Shown here: one piece after another, positions 46,386 through 49,553 of the stretch | Layout of the letters: each line of letters starts with the position of its first letter | How positions within the stretch are numbered: the stretch's first letter is position 1 | NCBI GenBank assembly: GCA_903854725.1 | Contig: CAINWZ010000049.1 | Span: 1-49,553, forward strand | Reading direction: 5' to 3' | Source of the DNA: an uncultured Bacteroidota bacterium | GTDB taxonomy: Bacteria; Bacteroidota; Bacteroidia; Chitinophagales; Chitinophagaceae | Length of the DNA stretch: 49,553 nt | Translations under genes and position numbers: made by a program | The notes under the pieces: model-generated | Told to the model about the DNA's origin: nothing | What the model saw: only the letters and a program-made list of their open reading frames with translations | Databases searched by the model: none

Positions 46386-46873
46386 TGACCAACGATATTC
46401 AAATAAGAAATATTGAATTAGCTGACAACACAGCCATCGCTGCTGTGATAAGAAATGCATTGGCTGAATTTGGTGCCAACAAACCAGGTACTGTTTATTT
46501 TGATCCTACCACAGACCACTTGTATGAATTGTTTAAAGCACCCGGATCGGTTTATTTTATGGCACTAAAAAATAATGTAATAGTAGGTGGTTGTGGCATC
46601 TTCCCCACAGAAGGCTTACCCGCAAAAACCTGTGAACTAGTAAAATTATATTTAGATAAAAATGCAAGGGGCACAGGGCTCGGCAAACAATTACTTTTAA
46701 AAGCAATGGGCTGGGCAAAAGAAAATGGATATGATCAAGTATATTTAGAATCCATGCCCGAGCTTTCTAAAGCTGTGAGTATTTATGAAAAGGTAGGCTT
46801 TGTGAGAATCAATCATGCCTTAGGAAAAAGCGGACATGATGGATGTGATATCTGGATGGTAAAAAAATTATAA
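46385..46873 (+). CDS. GNAT family N-acetyltransferase
   Basis: A 162-aa acetyltransferase. The start chosen is the ATG at 46385 ([12 protein letters not shown]), overlapping the pgi stop by one base; the frame extends six codons into pgi only to a TTG. It has the acetyl-CoA site in motif A, KLYLDKNARGTGLGKQLLLKA, followed by YLESMPELSKAVSIYEKVGF (motif B) with the conserved YEKVGF. An N-terminal segment resembling a phosphinothricin/carboxylate acetyltransferase lies at 25-60 (PGTVYFDPTTDHL). Substrate unknown. Confidence 0.85.
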   Translation: MTNDIQIRNIELADNTAIAAVIRNALAEFGANKPGTVYFDPTTDHLYELFKAPGSVYFMALKNNVIVGGCGIFPTEGLPAKTCELVKLYLDKNARGTGLGKQLLLKAMGWAKENGYDQVYLESMPELSKAVSIYEKVGFVRINHALGKSGHDGCDIWMVKKL

Positions 46874-46893
46874 GTTGTACGAATTTGTTTGGC

Positions 46894-47466
46894 TTACCAT
46901 TTATCTACTTCTTCCCCACTCAAATTATCCCCTTGACTTGCTGGTGTATCTTTTGCTTCTAAAGGTTTCTTCTCCGTAATATTAATGGGTTCATCTTTAT
47001 CATCATGATGATCAGGAACAGCATCGACAGTTACTTCTGGGCTTGGTTCAGGTGTAATGGATGATGTAACAGTAGCAGATGTATTACTTGTAGTAAATGT
47101 ATTCGTATTTTCTGCAGGTGTATAGTTCGATGGAGCATTGTTACCCTCTTCAGGATTGTATACTTCTTCATGGTTAAAAGCATCAAAATCAAAATCGGGC
47201 ATTAATTCTGTTTTTACAAAATCAATCGCTTCTGTGATAGCTTTAATAAATTTATTGAAGTCTTCTTTGTAAATAAACACCTTATGACGATCATACCCAT
47301 TATTATCAAACCGCTTTCTGCTTTCTGTAATAGTTAAAAAATAATCATTCGCACGAGTGGCTCTTACATCAAAGAAATAAGTTCTTCTCTTGCCTGCACG
47401 AACGCGGGTACTATAGACACTCTCAATTTTTCGGTCATTGTTGTTTTCGTAATTCTCTTGTTCCAT
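46894..47466 (-). CDS. DUF3276/PUR-alpha-like DNA/RNA-binding protein
   Basis: A 190-aa protein. The start is placed at the ATG at 47466 (MEQENYENN); an upstream in-frame TTG is less likely. Residues about 15-95 form a PUR-type domain with IESVYSTRVRAGKRRTYFFDVR, DYFLTITESRKRF and HKVFIYKEDFNKFIKAI, the beta-beta-beta-alpha pattern of the family, which binds single-stranded nucleic acid in other organisms. The second half (from about 100) is a disordered tail rich in Thr, Pro, Glu and Asp. It lies after the ABC exporter on the same strand, 67 bp away. Nucleic acid target unknown. Confidence 0.85.
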   Translation of the reverse strand: MEQENYENNNDRKIESVYSTRVRAGKRRTYFFDVRATRANDYFLTITESRKRFDNNGYDRHKVFIYKEDFNKFIKAITEAIDFVKTELMPDFDFDAFNHEEVYNPEEGNNAPSNYTPAENTNTFTTSNTSATVTSSITPEPSPEVTVDAVPDHHDDKDEPINITEKKPLEAKDTPASQGDNLSGEEVDKW

Positions 47467-47533
47467 ATTCCTTTGCAATTATTATAACTAAAAATATAAA
47501 ATGTTATTGAAAAAGTAAAATTTTAGGGCTACT

Positions 47534-49351
47534 TTAATGCTGTTCTTGGGTCTGTTGTACTCTATATAATTCGGCATAGAGGCCGTTTTTTACTAACAAA
47601 CTATCGTGGGTGCCCATTTCTGCTATTTTGCCATCCTCTAAGTATATTATAAGGTCAAAATGGAAGCTGTAAAATATACGGTGGGTTATAAATAATGCAG
47701 TTTTGTTTTGGATATAGCTATTTAAGTTAGACAAAATGGTTTGTTCCGTATTGGCATCTACAGCACTTAAACAATCATCAAAAATATAAATATTGGGTTT
47801 CTTTAACAAAGCACGTGCAATGGCTACTCTTTGTTTTTGGCCACCACTTAAAGTAGTACCGCGCTCTCCTACTAAAGTTTCAAATTTATTCGGCAAACTA
47901 TTTATTTCATTTAAGACATGTGCCGTTTCAGCAGCCTTCATTACTTCTTCATGCGTCACCGAGGCCTCTACGCCAAATCGAATATTATTTTCGATAGAAT
48001 CGCTGAATAAAAAAACATCTTGTTGCACATAGCCAATTTCTCTTCTTAATTGTTGGGTATTAATATTATTTATATTCACTCCATCAATCGTTATTGAACC
48101 TGTGTTGGTCTCATACATTCTTGTTAGTAATTGCGCTAAGGAAGTTTTTCCGGAACCTGTTTTACCCAGAATCAACACTTTTTGACCAGTTTTAATTTTT
48201 AGGTCAAATTGATTCATGGCATGAATACCAGAATGAGGATACACAAAATCAACATTGTTAAATTCAATATTCCCTTGCAATGTTGGAATAACTGAAGTGT
48301 TTTTTGTTGAAATAGTTGGCGTTATAGACAAAAATTCATTCAATCTTTTTTGAGAAGCGGCTGCACGCTGAATCATACTAGCGGTCCAGCCAATGGCACT
48401 TACTGGAAAAGTAAGCATGTTAATATAAATTACAAATTCAATCACAGTGCCCACTTTACTAGTATCATGCAAGGCTTCTAATCCCCCTAAATAAATAGTA
48501 AGTAAAGTACTTAGTCCAATCATCAAAGCCATAGTGGGTGCATAAAAGGCTTCCACCTTCGCTAAACTCACAGCATTTTTTCGATACAGTTCGCTATTGG
48601 TTTTAAAGAAACCTAACATAGCTTTTTCTTGCACAAAAGATTTAATAACTCTAATACCAGAATAAGATTCTTGCGCATTGGTGGTTAAATCGGAAAGCTG
48701 TCCTTGAATTTCTTCACTCTTTTTGTTAATGATACTATTTACAAAATAAATGGTAATGGCTAAAATAGGAAGCGGCGCTAACACATATAAACTAAGACGA
48801 ACATCTTTACTAAACATATTATATAAGCAAAAGCCTATTAAAGAAACCAAATTAATCAAATACATTAAGGAAGGTCCAGTATACATTCTAACCCTACTCA
48901 CATCTTCTGTAATACGGCTCATTAAATCGCCAGTGCTATGTGTTTTATAAAATTCAGTGTCTAATTTTTGATAATGCGCATATACTTGATTTTTTTGATC
49001 AAATTCTATATGTCTACTCATTACAATTATAGTTTGGCGCATAAAAAACATAAAAATGCTTCTTACGATAGCCAATACTAAAATGGTCACACTGCAAAAA
49101 GTAATTAACCAAGCAAAACTAAAATGGTTGTTATTGCTAATACTACTAATCCAATTCACAATAATTTCGTTGTGTAAGGAAGGGGCTGGTTTGCCTCCAG
49201 GCAATTTGGCTTGCACTAGCCCCACCACATAACCAGTAATTTGAGGTGCCAAAACAGCCAAGTAATTGGTTGCTATAACCAATAGAATACCGGTAAAAAA
49301 CCGGAACCTATATTTCCAAAAAAACACATTCAGTGCCGACAATTCTTTCAC
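47534..49351 (-). CDS. ABC exporter (fused membrane and ATPase domains)
   Basis: A half-size type IV ABC exporter of 605 aa. The start codon is GTG at 49351; the only upstream ATG in frame is followed by a stop after two codons. Six membrane helices occupy about 15-330. The nucleotide-binding domain has Walker A GKTGSGKT at 396-403, Q-loop YVQQDVFLFS, signature LSGGQ at 501-505, Walker B IYIFDD at 521-526 and the H-loop His557 in ITHR. The residue after the Walker B aspartate is Asp526 instead of the catalytic Glu, as in degenerate subunits of heterodimeric exporters, so a partner subunit elsewhere is possible. Substrate unknown (lipid, peptide or drug). Confidence 0.9.
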   Translation of the reverse strand: MKELSALNVFFWKYRFRFFTGILLVIATNYLAVLAPQITGYVVGLVQAKLPGGKPAPSLHNEIIVNWISSISNNNHFSFAWLITFCSVTILVLAIVRSIFMFFMRQTIIVMSRHIEFDQKNQVYAHYQKLDTEFYKTHSTGDLMSRITEDVSRVRMYTGPSLMYLINLVSLIGFCLYNMFSKDVRLSLYVLAPLPILAITIYFVNSIINKKSEEIQGQLSDLTTNAQESYSGIRVIKSFVQEKAMLGFFKTNSELYRKNAVSLAKVEAFYAPTMALMIGLSTLLTIYLGGLEALHDTSKVGTVIEFVIYINMLTFPVSAIGWTASMIQRAAASQKRLNEFLSITPTISTKNTSVIPTLQGNIEFNNVDFVYPHSGIHAMNQFDLKIKTGQKVLILGKTGSGKTSLAQLLTRMYETNTGSITIDGVNINNINTQQLRREIGYVQQDVFLFSDSIENNIRFGVEASVTHEEVMKAAETAHVLNEINSLPNKFETLVGERGTTLSGGQKQRVAIARALLKKPNIYIFDDCLSAVDANTEQTILSNLNSYIQNKTALFITHRIFYSFHFDLIIYLEDGKIAEMGTHDSLLVKNGLYAELYRVQQTQEQH

Positions 49352-49427
49352 CTAGACCATTTTTGTAAAGATACATGGTAGTCAATAAATTAGAGCAATT
49401 GTTTAACCCCATTAAATACAAGTATTT

Positions 49428-49459
49428 TTTGCAAAATTGGGTTTCCCTTCCTACATTTG
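49428..49459 (+). promoter_or_regulatory. consensus promoter of tRNA-Ser
   Basis: A -33 TTTG (49428-49431) is followed after 20 nt by the -7 TACATTTG (49452-49459). The tRNA begins 5 nt later at 49464, so transcription would start at or next to the mature 5' end. Confidence 0.75.
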
Positions 49460-49463
49460 CCGC

Positions 49464-49548
49464 GGAGAGTTGGCAGAGCGGTCGAATGCGGCAGTCTTGA
49501 AAACTGTTGACTGTAACAGGTCCTGGGGTTCGAATCCCTAACTCTCCG
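49464..49548 (+). tRNA. tRNA-Ser(UGA)
   Basis: Complete class II tRNA of 85 nt. Acceptor GGAGAGT pairs with ACTCTCC, D stem GCA/TGC, anticodon stem GCAGT/ACTGT with loop CTTGAAA and anticodon TGA, a long variable arm (GACTGTAACAGGTCC region) typical of serine tRNAs, and T arm TGGGG/CCCTA with loop TTCGAAT. The discriminator base is G, as expected for serine. CCA is not encoded (CAG follows), so it must be added after transcription. It reads UCA codons, and by wobble other UCN codons. Confidence 0.95.
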
Positions 49549-49553
49549 CAGAA

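Overview
The window is AT-rich chromosomal DNA from a member of the Bacteroidota, most likely Chitinophagaceae or a close relative. This rests on four things seen in the sequence. The primary sigma factor is short (285 aa) and lacks region 1.1. Several promoters read TTTG-N20-TAnnTTTG. Most genes lack a clear Shine-Dalgarno sequence. The gene content includes families typical of this phylum: DUF3822-rsmD, DUF721-recF, a DUF1599 plus DoxX/BT_3928-like pair, a PUR-alpha-type DUF3276 protein and GH109. Genus-level placement is inference. I see no prophage, insertion sequence, CRISPR array or rRNA.

Layout. 0-3.5 kb: a tandem pair of palindromic repeats, then two co-transcribed secreted M1 metallopeptidases. 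3.7-7.5 kb: DEAD-box RNA helicase, ndk, and a DHH phosphoesterase followed by an FKBP lipoprotein. 7.5-10.1 kb: folP divergent from a DUF1599 protein and a DoxX-like membrane protein. 10.1-14.7 kb: DUF721 and recF divergent from pyrR-pyrB, then coaD, a Nudix hydrolase and pyrE. 14.7-21.6 kb: a LEA14-like lipoprotein, a WbqC-like protein, a BlaI/M56 regulator-protease pair, a membrane pyrophosphatase and a beta-lactamase-fold lipoprotein. 21.7-23 kb: serA. 23-28.9 kb: a compact amino-sugar/glycopeptide locus (CutC family, glycosylasparaginase, NahK-like sugar kinase, AbgB-like M20 amidohydrolase, GH109). 29-33.2 kb: gyrA and a TPR protein. 33.4-39.8 kb: saccharopine dehydrogenase family, then the overlapping operon DUF3822-rsmD-fthC-lpxK-rnr. 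39.8-43.5 kb: MATE transporter, trxB-folB and the primary sigma factor. 43.7-49.5 kb: threonine aldolase, pgi-GNAT, DUF3276, an ABC exporter and tRNA-Ser(UGA).

Most of the window is housekeeping: pyrimidine synthesis (pyrR, pyrB, pyrE), folate (folP, folB, fthC), coenzyme A (coaD), serine (serA), DNA repair and topology (recF, gyrA), RNA turnover (helicase, RNase R, NrnA) and lipid A (lpxK). The most system-like part is 23-28.9 kb. There an exported alpha-N-acetylgalactosaminidase, an exported GlcNAc-asparaginase, a 1-kinase of the N-acetylhexosamine type, an M20 amidohydrolase and a CutC-family TIM barrel sit together, which suggests salvage of glycopeptide amino sugars.

Other notable points: a roughly 94-residue C-terminal extension on the membrane pyrophosphatase, motif variants in RsmD (GPPY) and the helicase (DEMD), and several genes whose TAnnTTTG/TAnnTTCG box lies only 4-7 nt before the start codon, predicting leaderless or nearly leaderless mRNAs. 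Start codons were reassigned where the longest open frame would begin at TTG or run into a neighbouring promoter (ndk, recF, pyrR, Nudix, glycosylasparaginase, DUF3822, GNAT, DUF3276).
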